Of a stretch of DNA of 64,000 nucleotides, positions 1 to 13,700 are shown one piece after another. The stretch lies in contig NW_017804620.1 of the NCBI RefSeq assembly GCF_001625305.1, forward strand, positions 83,113-147,112, read 5' to 3'. This DNA comes from Branchiostoma belcheri (Eukaryota; Chordata; Leptocardii; Amphioxiformes; Branchiostomatidae). The notes under the pieces were generated by a model, which was not told where the DNA came from, did not search any database, and worked only from the letters and a program-made list of their open reading frames with translations. A program made the translations under genes and the position numbers. Positions within the stretch are counted from its first letter, which is position 1, and the number at the start of each line of letters is the position of its first letter.

Positions 1-300
1 GAATTTTTTTATTTTAATTGGGTGGGGGGTAAAAAATTACAGTGCAAAAAAGAAACCCAAATAAAAAAGCCTAAAAACACGCCAAAAATAAACCCAAAAC
101 CCAAACCTCTGCTGGACGGAAGCCAACCTTACATATTTTTTCTTTTTTTTACTGGAATTGAATTTTTTAATTTTTTTGGGGGGTGAGGTGAAAAAAAATT
201 ACAGTGCAAAAAAGGAAACCCCGATAAAAAAAAGCCTAAAAACACGCCAAAAATACCCCCAAAACACCAAACCTCTGCTGGACGGGAGCCAAGCCTACAT
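1..300. repeat. Direct pair of half-copies of a foldback element
   Basis: Two direct copies of about 130 bp (roughly 1-135 and 165-300) share the AGTGCAAAAAAG block, the run CTAAAAACACGCCAAAAATA and the end CAAACCTCTGCTGGACGG. The same sequence forms one arm of the hairpin element at 10224-10416, so these look like single arms of that family. No coding potential; the two small ORFs crossing it are shadows of low-complexity sequence. Confidence 0.7.
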
Positions 301-395
301 TTTCCGGCGGTCTCGCACCGACAGTGTAGCGTGGAAAGGAAAACATTTGCGTTTGCCAAACCGCGAATAATATACCCTGCTAATGGAAACTTGGC

Positions 396-750
396 GTGTG
401 AACGGGAAATTTAACGGTCAGACTAACTAGACCACAAACATCTTGTATTGAACCTCCTTGCTTCAGCTTAACGAAGTATGGCACCTTTATAGCTGTTGTA
501 GTTTGGTAACCTTACGCCGTATAGTTGTTGTTAGTTTACTACTTTTCTAATGATACAAAAGAACCGATGTCTATCAGTAACAATTATTTCTGTTCGTTGG
601 TTACTCTGAACGGTAAATTTAACGGTCAGACTAACTAGACCACAAACAACATGGCTACAGCTTAACGAAGTATGGGAACTTCACTTTTATTGTTAGTTTA
701 CTATTTTTCTGATAATATAAAAGTACCGATTTCTATCAGTAACGATTCGT
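396..750. repeat. Diverged tandem duplication, ~200-bp unit
   Basis: The segment starting near 396 (AAATTTAACGGTCAGACTAA, then CTTAACGAAGTATGG, then TTGTTAGTTTACTA and CCGATNTCTATCAGTAAC) recurs in the same order from about 613 with small deletions. Non-coding. The stretch 751-1330 beyond it shows nothing recognisable. Confidence 0.75.
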
Positions 751-1382
751 TCTAACGTTATTGTTTTGTCTACTTTGTATTCAACCTCCTTGCTTTGAAT
801 GATATTCGCAACATGTGTTTCTTTTGAAATACCAAACAAACAAATAGACAAATGCATCGAAGTTTAAACGCCGTGTCAACGTTACCAGCTGAAATAATAT
901 TGACTAGTTTCAGCATAGATACCTGCATAATTTTCAGTTGACTTACATGTACTTTACAAAACCAAATTGCACTCGCAGTCAATAGCCACGTCATACTAGC
1001 TATATAACTAGTTTGTGAACTTGAAGTCAGAAATATGCTAAATTTAATGGCTATTAAAATGTTTCATTAAAATGATGTTTCTTTGTGTGTCTTTAATTTA
1101 ACATCAACAAGCATAGAAAGATCTATTTGTGAGTAATAGAATATGGATCATAAAATGTTATGGGCCCTTCCTCCAAAGCTCTGATGACTACTAGTAGTTT
1201 ATTGTTTCATCGGAGCAATTAACATTTAATTCAATGTTCAGATGCTTAAAGAGTTAGCAAATTCAATCTGAATGGTCTCGAAAAACAGAAAAAGTGTGGA
1301 AATACTTGAAATGTTCTAAAAAGAGGTCAAAATCGTTCATTTTGTTGACCTCTGCCATGGCCAACGTCAGGAGAAAGGTGCT

Positions 1383-1485
1383 GACCAATCAGGAGGCTCG
1401 TTACGGCGGCGGTTCGGCGGGGGTGCACATCCGGGACCTTTGTTTGTAAATGTGTGTGGCAGAGAGGGCAAGCCGCCATTTTGGA
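1383..1485 (+). promoter_or_regulatory. Probable TATA-less promoter of ACVR2 (CCAAT and YY1-type motifs)
   Basis: GC rises sharply from about 1380 relative to the AT-rich flank. A CCAAT box lies at 1385-1389 (GACCAATCAGG) and a GCCGCCATTTTG element, the reverse complement of the YY1 core AAAATGGCGGC, at 1472-1483. YY1 sites of this type usually sit close to the start of TATA-less promoters, and no TATA box is seen. The inferred transcription start is therefore around 1460-1530, some 200 bp before the receptor start codon. Motif identity is read directly; promoter activity is inferred. Confidence 0.55.
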
Positions 1486-1538
1486 CAGCCCCAAATTGTA
1501 AATTTTCCAAATATTGGACATCTTCACTGCGTGTTTTC

Positions 1539-1586
1539 ATGCCGAATCTGGGCCGAGGAGCTCCACTAAACCCCCGGCGGCTGTAA
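1539..1586 (+). CDS. Upstream ORF in the ACVR2 5' leader (15 codons)
   Basis: If transcription starts near the YY1 motif, the first AUG is at 1539 and opens a 15-codon frame (MPNLGRGAPLNPRRL) ending at TAA 1584-1586, 134 bases before the main start. It does not overlap the receptor frame. Such uORFs commonly lower translation of the main frame; here that is only an inference from position. Confidence 0.4.
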   Translation: MPNLGRGAPLNPRRL

Positions 1587-1720
1587 ACAGACCTACTCGG
1601 CGTCTTGCGTGGGCCGGAGACCGTGGGAATCGCAGGATTTTTGCGGGGAAGCGCGATCGCAAGAGCGGACCCGATCCGTGCCCGGGGAAAATCTGTGTTG
1701 TTGATTTGCGCATCGCCATC

Positions 1721-1772
1721 ATGACTTGTGTCCGCGTTTGGCTCAGAGTCGGGCTGCTTCTGTACGCCGCAG
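1721..1772 (+). CDS. ACVR2: ACVR2 exon 1: signal peptide start
   Basis: Encodes [17 protein letters not shown] and the first base of a glycine codon before GTAAGC. A short basic start followed by a leucine-rich hydrophobic core continues into exon 2 (GLTLCAAV), with likely cleavage near residues 24-25. Phase 1 exit. Confidence 0.9.
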
Positions 1773-4700
1773 GTAAGCTTTCCTCTCCTCTATTCCACGC
1801 ACAACCGCTCACAAAACACTCTACAACACAACAAATCCGTTTTCTGAGGTAAATTTGGGGCGATCGTAGGGTTATAAGGGCCCAAATCGACTCGCATCAT
1901 CATAACTACTGTCAGTTCGTTCTCCGGCCTTCCATCGGCCCTTCTAAACACCACAGCGCCGCGCTAACGCCGGCAATATCGCCCTAAAACCCCGCTAAAC
2001 CTGCCCTTAAACAGATCCCCCTTCCATGTACGGGCTGAAACGGGTAGGAGTTGAATTTGTGGGAGGGCGCTGAGCCGCTCTTGTGGGAAGTTTGTGGGTT
2101 GAGAGGTCAAATACACCAACATACTTCGACACAAATGCTGGGACACTCATCAAGAATACACCGTTTGCCTCTGATCAAACCGCCAAGCTGATCTATGAAA
2201 ACATCATTTGCCATCTTACTCAAAAGCCCTTAGGATTGTCTTACGTTCATAGGTGCATCTGATAAACAAAGATCATACAAACTAATTCTTAACCATCCAC
2301 AAGACAATCTTGAGAGTTTTTGCAGGGATTTTTCAAGACTAATTTTGCGAGTTGCTGGGTTTTTCGCTGGCCTGCAGGAATTATGCGAAGTGCCCTCCCC
2401 GGGGACCCAAGGTTTATTGTGATTGATGAAAGAACGTGGATAAGACATCCAAGCATAATTTCATGCCCAACAAAACGAAAATTCCTGCAAAGATATGGCC
2501 CCAAATTTTGGGTATTGTCCTTGCAGCGTTGTTGTTTAAAAAAAGTGAATTCTCCATTTGTATGACAGTGATTTGTGGTGTTGCTATTGTGTAGTTTTCA
2601 TACCACACGTGGAGTTTGCTAGCGTGGCTTTGCCTGGCACCACGCTAGGGGAAACCAATCTTTTCCTCAGCGCAAGTAGCCTCTACCAGCCACCGCGGAT
2701 CGCTGGAAAAACAGTAGAAATTGGCCGAAATAAAGGGATAGATCCAGGGCCATAATTTGAAGCTCCAATTTGCGACCCTGGATCTTCTCTGGTATACTAT
2801 CCCTTTATTTCGGCCAGTTTCTACTATTTTTCCAGCGATCCGCGGTGCCTGGTAGAGGCTACAGCGCAAGCACGCAGGCTCAGTTTCTTCAGTCCGTTAG
2901 AGATCGTCTGGTGTATTTTGTTTCCATCAGATTCTTATCTTCACTTTCTACCTTGCTCAAAGGGTTCTTTGTGTAGACCGAACCTGTCTCAATGTTTGTA
3001 CAACACCGAGTAACTCTCTACTTTAAGTTCTAGTCCCTCCAAAATGCCATGTCCACAATGCCAACACCCTCCTCGACTGAATGTTTTGCAAATGTAATAA
3101 ACGAAAATCAGCATTACGCCAAGTGGATTGTCATTGGGATATTGTGGCACAGGAAAAAACTCAATGATTACTTACTCCAGAGTAAGCATAGGGTTAGGTG
3201 GAGCATCAGAAAACAAGAAAGCTCTTTGGCCTTGAACAGTTTATCCAATATTGGCAAGGTCAACCTCTTAAACAGACTCGAAACCAGGAATGACGATTTG
3301 AGAGGTCAAGTTCGATTCAGAGTTCTCCCTAGAAATTTAGAACAAAGTGGTGCTGCAATCTTAGAACTGGTTAGTAGAAGGGGTCAAACTTGGTGAAAAA
3401 CACACATTTTCACGATTTTAAGAAGAATTCCCTAAATTTTAAAACTGACAAGATGGGAATTACATCACAAGGAGGTGGTGTAGTGTTCTACTTCTAATTT
3501 TTGATTGAAGGTTTTCTTTTAATTGATTTCTCGGGTTATTAGAAGGTTGTAAAAAGAGCAGTTGATTCTTGAATCCAGTCATGCTCCTATATGGACCCTA
3601 GCTATCATATTTCTTTGTCTTTGATAATAGTTGCCTTTCGCCAGGACTTATTTGTTCGTTAATCCACCTCTTTACTTTGACGGGTTAGCGCTTGCATCAC
3701 AGGAGGCCATGCCACCGTTAGTTATACTTCTCATGGATGGTTTCTCTTCCTGTGTGAATTTAATCCCTCCAGCCCGGCTAGTATTTGTTTATGCAAGCAC
3801 AGAAAGGCAATAAGTTCTGAGTACTTGGTACTATTCATGGCAATCGACCCATGGATTTCTGACAGGTGAATGAATGACCCAGTGTTGATATATTTGTGTT
3901 GGGAGTTTAAAAGTCTAACACGAGAAAGCAGGCTGGTGACATGGGCCAGGTAAAGTGTCACGGAAAACTCGCGACATTTCCTCACTGCTCGGTTTTGGTC
4001 TAAGTGTTGTAAAAAGCTTTACCAGGTCTCAAAATGCTTGGTGCATAATATGTACTTATGTGTACAGTACTCAACATTGGAGCTCTGCATCTAATTTTTT
4101 TTACAGTGCGGATACATCTAGATATTCATGTAGGGTTATGTACGTAAAGGTACTATTGTACACTGGTATACAGCACTGGTATGCTGCTGACATATATTAT
4201 AAGAGTCAGAAAAATACTAAGTCCTTTGTTGTATTGCTTGTTCAAAATTTTAAACTTGGCTTTGAAATTTGGGTGCATTGCAATTTTCTGAAGCTAGACT
4301 TTATGGTAGAAACTGTTTTGGCATGTTTTGGTGACATTGTACTTAATTTCAAGCAATTTTTTTCTCTGTGCACCTAGACTTCTAAGTTATTCGCCAATCC
4401 TCAAAAATGAATTTCCAGCCCGGTCATGTTTCAGTGCTGGCTTTTGTCCAAGGGTTGTTGAACCTGTCTCAAAGCTGCAAGCGGAAGTTTTATCTTACAT
4501 GTAGGAGTCCTGAAGCCAAATCATATCTGACTAACTTAGTTATGTACACTTTCTCTAGTGTATCTGCATCTGTATAGCCGGTATAACAGGCTTTTGGCGT
4601 AACACACCAGCTTCTGTATCTGTATAGCCAGTATAACCGCCTTTCGGCGTGACACACCAGCTTCTGTATCTGTATAGCCAGTATAACCGCCTTTCGGCGT

Positions 4701-7700
4701 GACACACCAGCTTCTGTATTTGTATAGCCGGTATAACTGCCCTTCTGCATAACACACCAGCTTCTGTATCTGTGTATAGCCGGTATAACCGCCCTTCAGC
4801 GTAACACTCCAGCTTCTGTATCTGTATAGCTGGCATAACCGCCCTTCGGCGTAACACACCAGCTTCGCAGGCACGCGGCGCGGCGGCAGCTAGCTATATC
4901 ACACCGAACGACTTGTTACACTCAATATTTGCACATTCAATTGCAGGAGTTATTCAAGCTTTCTAGTGATGATGCCCCAACTGTGCTTGGTGGCAACGAG
5001 TTCCAGTCTACGATAGTTCTGGGGTAATGAAGTGAAATAAATCGTGTCTTTATCGATGATAGAGATAGGCAAATTTTTGTTACGTTATCTTGACTTTTGA
5101 GTATCACATGCTCCCCCCTCAGAAAGAATTCTTTCACAGCTTGTTATGTTGCGGTTGACCACAAATTTTCCATGCTCTGTTGTTAAAAACAGTCTCCATT
5201 GTTTCATTCAAACTGTACCAAACTGTTCCCAAAGCTGAATCAACAGGAGTAAGTTGTAAATGTGTCAGTGTGTTATGTAGAAGGTCAAGGTTAGCATACC
5301 CACCTGGCCATTGTGTCAGCTGCAGCTGCGCAGAACCTTAAGAAAAGGAAGGAGTAGACTCCCTCAAGGTCATGTCAAGGTCATGCCAGATTGAGGTGCC
5401 TCCTTGTTCGACCAAGAACACTGTAGGTCTTGGAATGTTTGTGGCAGTTTTGTTTTCGTGATTTTCGCTTTGACCTCTTTGTAACTAATACTACTGTACT
5501 ACAAAATTGTTTCAACCATCTTCAACAAGCAATGCAAAAGATCCTTTTCCTTCCTACTACAGAATAGAAACACAGCAAAGATAAATGCATTTACAGTATC
5601 ACAGAAGCACTTACTCTTGACCCGATGTATGTTTACTGTAAAGTGTAAAATATTTGCATAGGTTTGATGTTTGCATTTTCACTGCATCTCCAGCAGAGTT
5701 GGTTAATTTCTTGTGTTGGAAATTACAGTCAAAACTTTCCTCATAATGACTTCTATACCAACACGGACAAACTTTCAATATAAGATTTAGAAAACACTCT
5801 TTCCACATGTTACACGTCTGTTATTTTGAGTAGGAAAATCACCAGAATATAGCCAGCTGCCGCCGCGCTGCGTGCCTGCAAAGCTGGTGTGTTACGCCAA
5901 AAGGCGGCTATACCGGCTATACAGATACAGACACTCAAACGGGTGTGTTTTTGGTTGGAGTGCAGAAATGCATTCGAGCAGAGAGAAAAAACAGTAATCT
6001 TTGGCTGGGACTTGGTCAGGACTGTGTGGATAAACAGTGTGTAAGTGGAGAGACTTGCGCAGTGTTTGGTATGGATACAGTCGGCAGTGCAGGTGGAAAA
6101 ACTCACCGGAAGGCTTTCCTGAATTCCTTTCTGCTACCCAAGCTAAGGAGGAAGCTGACTTGAACAACAGACAGTTGCCCAATACATTCAACTTAAACTG
6201 AACTTTCTCCTGTATTTCTCCTCTGGTCTCTCAGTCACCGACGAAAGCTAGTGGATACTACTTGAAACGCCTGACCGTTTCCAAAACCATATCCAGTTGC
6301 TTGAGTAACTGCTTTTTGGCGTATCGTTTTACCTGGATGTCTAACCTTCATCGACGTAAACTGAACTTTGGAATATATTTTGTTTGACCCTTGCCTCTTC
6401 CCTGGTGACCTCACTGAAAAGCGGCCTGCAGGTCAATTTGAGAGCTTCACGTGAATAAACAAACTTCAAAAATGATCACAATCTCATCATTTTTACTTAT
6501 TGTAAGTCCTGATTTTTTCATAAGACTTTTATATTTGCTATTTTCATGGTTGCTTCTACACCATAAACTGATCATTACCATTATCAAGTATTATGTCTAG
6601 TTAAAGAGTTTGACTTGTTCCAACACAATAAGGAGAACTCACCATAAATTTTCGGCTGATCCCGTCAACCTTCGTCAGATTTGTGATGCAATCGCTGACT
6701 TTCCGGAAGTCGGAAACGTGATGACGTCAGGAGTGCATCTTTAACTATGTATTCTACCAACACAGATGAGCTTTCATTCGAAGTATTATGTCTTTTGCTC
6801 CCCTCCCTGTATAGAAATTTTAAGTAGCATCCACCACTTTTGAATCACTGACGAAAAGTTTTCAAAACCTATCCAGTTGCTGGAGTAACAATTTCTTACT
6901 CTGGTACAATATCTCTTCTCAAAAACAACAGTGTTCAAGACACACTGTGAAAGTTTCTCGATTCTTCCATGCGGCTTGAATTCTTTTCTTTTTTTGGCGT
7001 GTAGTTGTGCAGGTGTGAGGTGAGGTTCAGTGCCCTTGAGTCTGATGACAGGACGAACTGTCACACAGTGTCAGCAGTCTTCGGGAGTTTGGTATGGAGG
7101 ATTGCGTGTGAAACACACAGGTGCAAGGGAGCTGGGCTCTGGCCAGCACCAGTTTTTCCTGTCAATCGCAGGAATTTTGTGGCGTGTGATAGAAAAATTT
7201 TTTAAACCAATCCGTCAATATTGATGGAAAAAGTTGGCAAAAATCTTGGGTATTAATGTGAAAAAATATCAGAAGGACCACATCAAAATGTGGGAAATTG
7301 TGTTTTTATGGACTTGAAGATGCAAAATTCATCCCCAGACCTCCCCTAGATTGCAAGCACTCTCTCCCCAGGTCCGATCAGGAACTTGGGCTGACGGGAA
7401 AAGATTTCGAGCGTGTAACCCACACAGGTGCAGGGCAGGGGAGTCTTGGAAACCACGGTGTGGTCTTGTGCTTAGGGTTGTTGACTCCGAAGGTTCTGGG
7501 TTCGAATCCCAGGCAGATCCCATTGTTGTAGTATTGTATCTTTGGGAAAGACACTTTACAAAGCGAAAGATACAGTGAATGACAATAAAAGATGTTTGTA
7601 TTCATTGGTATTGAAGCTGTATGAAGTGTTATGCACATGTGTGGTTTAGGGATGACTGGATGGCATAAACCACCTTTTTGGTGTGTTTACAACATTTTCA

Positions 7701-10700
7701 AATTGATTTTCTTTCAAATCAATTTTCTTACATGTTTGTCGTACATCTACTTTCCTACATGTATCATTTGTATGTGGCAAGTGATAGAAAATCATTTTCT
7801 TTCTAAGGCCTCTAAAGATTTGGGAATTTCTGTGTCTTTGTTTCTTTTTTTTTTTTTTAGAACTGTGGTAGTTCCCCAACCCCAAAATGCAGCTGCTTGC
7901 CCTTTTGTGGGTTTCCTTTTGACTTGAGTTGCTACATTACAAAGCTCGAGTTGCTACATTACAAAGCTTGAGTTGCTACATGACAAAGCTGGAGACAAAG
8001 ACAGGTCATGCCCTGTCAGGTTAGGTCAAAGGGCATTGTTCAGAGCAAAATGATACATCACGACTTTCATCTGTAGCAACTGCAGGTTTGTCACACCATT
8101 GTTTGTATGGTGTAGCCACAAAATCAGGCTCTTCTGCAGCCCATATAGCCTCAAAAATCAGACTCCTCTGCAGTCTACTATTCAGTAGCCTGGATGCCAG
8201 ACCCAAAGCACACTGGACACAAAATATCTCACTGAGATATTTGTGTCCAGTGTGCTATGGGTCTGGAACCCAGGCTAACTATTCAGCCTATTATGAATCT
8301 ATGATCATAGCCTGAAAAATTGGCACTTCTGGAGCCTGATAGACCCTAATTTTTTCGGGACTGAAACAGGAAACACAACATTTTTCCCTAGGCCTTCCTG
8401 TGGAAATTCCAATGACCTAACCGGCACATATATCCGTTGGTTACGGTTACCTGAACATCTTCTTCAAACAAACACATCGACAGCCTTGCAATTAAAATTC
8501 CTCGTTTGGGGCTTAACCGGTAATTACTAGGCCTCAGGGTCGGAAATACTCTTTCCTTCCTTTTTCTTCTGCAATATGTGATTCATAGTAATGAGACTGA
8601 ATATTTCAGTTTGCAAAATGAAACTACAAGTTGTTTACATACTACAAATGGCAGGTGGATGTTTCAAGTGACTTACAACAACGATTCTTCTACATTTTTG
8701 GTGGCTTCACTCAAAGAGACTAGGAAATTTCTGGAGGCTTAAATAAACATTACTGTCTTCTCATTGCTGTTGTTGGCATAGAGCTAACAGTCAGAAAATA
8801 AACTCCAAAAGGTCAAGGTTACATCATACAGACAATTTTAGGCTGCAGGAGTGTCTGTTTTTAAAGCTACATCAGACAATGCTTTGCAGCAGAGGAGACT
8901 GTTTTGGCTACATCTGAAGTACATCATATAAATTTTTTTAGGCTGCAATCATAGTGCCAATTTTTCAGGCTATGATCATACAGACAATGGTGGACTCTAG
9001 TACAGGTAATACCGTATACAGAAAAAAGTATTTCAAGCCCTGATATATAATTACTAATTAGGGACATTTTGGCTGTAGATACATAAAGCTTAGGTTCTAA
9101 CACGTCAGTGATAGGTCACTGAACTTTTTACTGTTACGCACTTGGCAAAGCGACCAGCTTTTCTGAAGGATGTTTACGTTTTTCCTTTATTCCATTACTA
9201 AATGTTTTCATCGCCGAGAGAGGGGGAATTTGTGGCTTATGTAAACAGCCATTGTTAGAAATGGGATCGGATCAGAGGCCAAATGTATTATGATGTACAA
9301 AAAGAATCCATGAAAGACTCGCATGTCCTGTTTGTTGATATATTACTACATATGAAACTTGGCCGTACAACTCAAATCTTTATAATCACAGGTCTGAATA
9401 GAGTAATAGAAAGGCTTGGAATTTGACTATATACTGTAGCAAGCAGACATCATAAAATTTAAAAGCAGAGCACAGGGAGGAAAACTTGAATATGACTGTA
9501 TTTGCTCCGTAAAACTGAGTAGATCTACAGCAAGGCATAAACCTGATCTTCAGGCTTTGTTTTCCTTTTATTTAGGCAGTACAGGGGAAATTCATTTTTG
9601 GGAATAGGTGCACTGGTGCACCCAACCTAAAAAATTGGGTGCACAAAAAATTTTTTTGGTGCACCATATAAAACAAAACCTTATTACAGATCTTACTGCT
9701 CCTCTTCTGAGTTTGAATCTGAAATGGGAGCTAACTTCAAAATCTTTAACAAGTACTACATCAAAAATTTTATTATTTTTCTGACACTTGGATGCCAAGA
9801 ACATCCTGCATGATATACATGTGTTGTGCACCAGGTGCAGCCACAGAAAAAAATTGGGTGCACGGCTCCAATTTTGGGTGCACTAAGGTGCAAATTCACC
9901 CAGAATTTCCAGCCCTGAAACCTGGTCTTCAGGCTTTGTTTTCCCTTTATTTAGGCAGTAAAACACTTTTTTTTTCAATCTGAGAATCAACAAGTGATTA
10001 CCTGGCTCCAGTGAACTCCTTAATCTTTCTCAAGAGGCCACTTCTAAAGGAAGGTGGAGCCGAGATCTTAATCTGTGAGATTAGCTCAATTGTTCTTAGG
10101 GGGGTGGAGGTATTGTTTCTTGTGTGGTTAGCTGATCCTTATCCAAGCAAACAGCTGTTTTTATTATAATGGATGTCCTTTCTTTAAGGCTGTAAAGTGA
10201 TTGTTACAATTTCAGGACCTTTTGGTACTCTCCAAGCAGAGGTTTGGGGTTATTTTTAGCATGTTTTTAGACTTTTTTATCAGGGTTTCTTTTTTGCACT
10301 GGAATTTTTCTTTCACCCAACCCAAAAAATTCCAGTGCAAAAAAGAAACCCCAATAAAAAAAGTCTAAAACACGCTAAAAATAACCCCAAACCCAAACCT
10401 CTGCTTGTAGAGTACCTTTTAGGCACCTTGGCTCTAATTTGTCGATGAAGGTTAGATGTCCGATTAGAACATTACAGAATTCTAACTAGTACAAGCAACT
10501 GGATAAATTCTTTGAAGAGTCAAATGTTTTCAGACAGCATCTGATATCTTTCTTCTCAGCCTTTGATGAAAGATAGAAGTGCAAATGCTTTATGCGCACA
10601 ATATTTCAATCCTTCCCCAGTTAAAGGTGGTCAAATCTGTGACAAACATATCATGAGAACCCATATTGTAAAGCATACTACTAAATCGAGAAACTTACAT

Positions 10701-13700
10701 GCTGGTATTATATCACTGTTGGAGACTTTCATGGTGCTTTGAATTTGTGGTTTTAACAATTCTTTACTTTACAGTAGTCATACTAGGGAAACATGCTCGA
10801 GGTATCAAGAATTTGCCGCATAAAAAGTGAAACTAAAACCACGACTGAAGTTTAAATATTTATATAATATAGGCCTGTCTTTGATTATACTTTTGGCTCT
10901 AAATCGTTTCCAGACATACATTTCCAGAAGTCCCAACTCAAGTACAGTAGGTCATTGACTGCAGAGGTTGTTGCCCTCTATCTGTCAGTTTGCATAAAAA
11001 ATGGATTTATGTAAAGTCAACAGCTTTACCCTCAAAGGTTATTCCCCTCTCTATATCTCTTAAGGCAGGTGTTATATGTCAATAGAAATTACCTATCTGC
11101 AGTCTGTATTTTGCAGGGACAATTTCAATATTGTAGAAGAAAAATTAAGCAACCTGCAATTTTTGCAAACTGAAAAAAAGTCAGGATATGTGTAAAATGG
11201 TTTTGTGCTTACCACTTTATAAGATACATTGAAGTAATTTTGCAGGTATCTTTCAAATTGCGTGTAAAATCACCTTTTTGTATAACAGTATCTGCCATGG
11301 GTTGAGATCAGGACTTTTACATGTGTACTTTTTGCAGAAAATATTTATGAATTGCAGAAGAAAATTTTAACATTCTGCAATATTGCAGAACACTGAAAAA
11401 AGGATTTCTACCACTGTTTTATGTTTCAAGAAAAGTAGGGTTACAAGTTTAGGGTTTGGGTCATGGAAAGGTAAAGATGTCCAAGAATGTAGGTTCTTAT
11501 AGAAATAATCTTGAAACGGTGCTATGTATAGTTTTACCTTGACTGAGAAGGGGTGACTGAGGTAAGGGTACATGGTAGGGGGTACGGGGGTAGGCCTACA
11601 ACAATATACACCTGCAATGTGTAAATCTTTTTCCCAGACATCTAGAACTTTCCTAGGGCTTGAAGTACGTGCCTATGATTTTCAGACAAATCTTTTTGAA
11701 TTTTAGAAAAGATACCAGCACTTGGAATCATTTATGTAGAATTATGTGCATAGTGGTTCTTTTGTATGCTATATTTGAATGTGTCAGGAAAAAACAATAA
11801 TATTGTTGTATTTCTTGTTTAAAATTTTTAATTTTGGATGTTGGAGAAGTTGAAATTGCCTCCAAACTAGTGAATGCAAACATACCGTATTACGGGTAGA
11901 ACATTTAGAGAATTTGAATAAGGAAGTCATAATCCTGTAAGTGTAATAATAACTCCATAACACCCTTCTTGGCACTGCAAGAGCATAAGTTTCTCTTATG
12001 AGCCTGACACTACCCACACATGCTTTCTCGCCCAGCAAACTGAAACCCATATTACTATGAATACCATGTCTACCGTCCTTGGTCAATGATTGTACCAATA
12101 AGCAAGTCATAATCTGGTAACAATAACCCGACAACCCTGTTCTTGCCAGTGCTAGTCCTAAGCTAGTGCTAGTCCTAAGCTAGTGCTAAGTTTCTCCCAA
12201 CCACACAAAAGTCCACACATGCCTCTAGAACAGCACACAGAAACCCAGAGTACGTCCTTGGTCAATGATTATTTTAATAAGCAAGTCATAATCCTATGAC
12301 AATGACTTGACAACCCTGTCCTTGCCAGTGCTAGTCCGGAAGTTTCTCCCATCCCCACAAAAGTCCACACATGCCAGGGACCTGCCAAACCCTAAGGCCT
12401 AGGGAAGGAAATGTTGTGTTTCCTGTTTCCCAACCTACCCTAGAAAAAACTGCCAACCTTTTTCTGTGTGGACCCCAGCAAGGGACATGTCACAAGAATT
12501 TTTCGAGCTTATCGACCTTTTCTGTCTTTGTGATCTGACACCCGAGTGATGAAACATTGTACGATCAGTTTTCCAAAATTGACATTGAAAATGCCATGCA
12601 AGTTTTACTTGCTAAACTGTATTGTATAAGTTGGATCACTAGAGATTGAGGAGAGAGGAGACAAGAAAAGGCTCTGATTAAATGTTTTGTTTCTTACTTT
12701 GATGCAATGATATGTGATACTGACTGTGTATATGTGATGTTCCCGCTGAATCAAAACCATTTGTACAATGATTTAGCCAAAATTTCAAAATGTAGGAACC
12801 TGTTTTATTTTTGGCCCGCCTTGGTTTTTTTCGCCCGCTCGCATTAGATTTGGAGTCTGCGGAGGATGTCATCCATAAAATTTACTTGCTGTGGCCTAAT
12901 CCCAGTTCTCACTGGTGCAACAAGTGCAGCCCACAAGGCAGTGTATTTACACAAGAGGCTTGTCTGTGCCCCCTGCCAGGGCTGGTATGTAAATCGGCCG
13001 GGCTGGTTCCTCTGGTTTTTATGGTCGGCAGGGTTGGCATGCCTGTGCCACGGGATAGGGGGACAGGGCTCCAAATTCAGTTTTGGGAATATTTTGACCT
13101 ATACTTGGTGTGTTTTTAGGCTTTTTCGTCTGGCCTTCTTTTTTGTACTGGTATCTTTTTTGGGGGTTCTGTAGCTGTATAGCCGGTATAACCGCCCTTC
13201 GGCATAACACCAGCTTCGCAGGCACGCGGCGCAGCGGCAGCTGGCTACATTACACCAAATGACTTGTTACACCTAACCCTTGAACATCTAACTCTAGACA
13301 TTGTTTAAAGCTATCTAATGACAATGTCCCTACTGTACTTGGTGACAGCGAGTTCCACTCCGCGATAGTTCTAGGAAAGAACGAATTCTTGAACACCTCA
13401 ATCCTTGGTTGATAACTCTGGTACTTGAAGGCATGGCTATTTCTTGTTCTCTTCTGGGCTGGTATTTCCAGCCCTGTGGGAGTTGGCAGAAGTTCAAGTG
13501 TGAGTTTTTTGCGGGGGTGAGCGGGGGGTCATGTGGATCCTGTGGTAGGAATGGGGGGCTGCCATTGGACCTATTTGTCGTCACAAGATCAAGTTTGGAG
13601 CTCGGTTCTAAATCCGTCAGAACCGGAGCACAGTTTGGTTCATTGGGATGCCCTTTGGCCCCATTTTGAGTTAAGCTTCCATGGTTTTTAAAAGCAAAAT

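Noticed and set aside
3049-4377. 115- and 140-codon frames in ACVR2 intron 1
   Set aside because: No recognisable motif, no splice context, AT-rich composition like the surrounding intron.
4490-4874. CRISPR-like array
   Set aside because: The ~50-bp repeats are contiguous with no unique spacers, and the unit is the tail of a LINE; the genome is eukaryotic.
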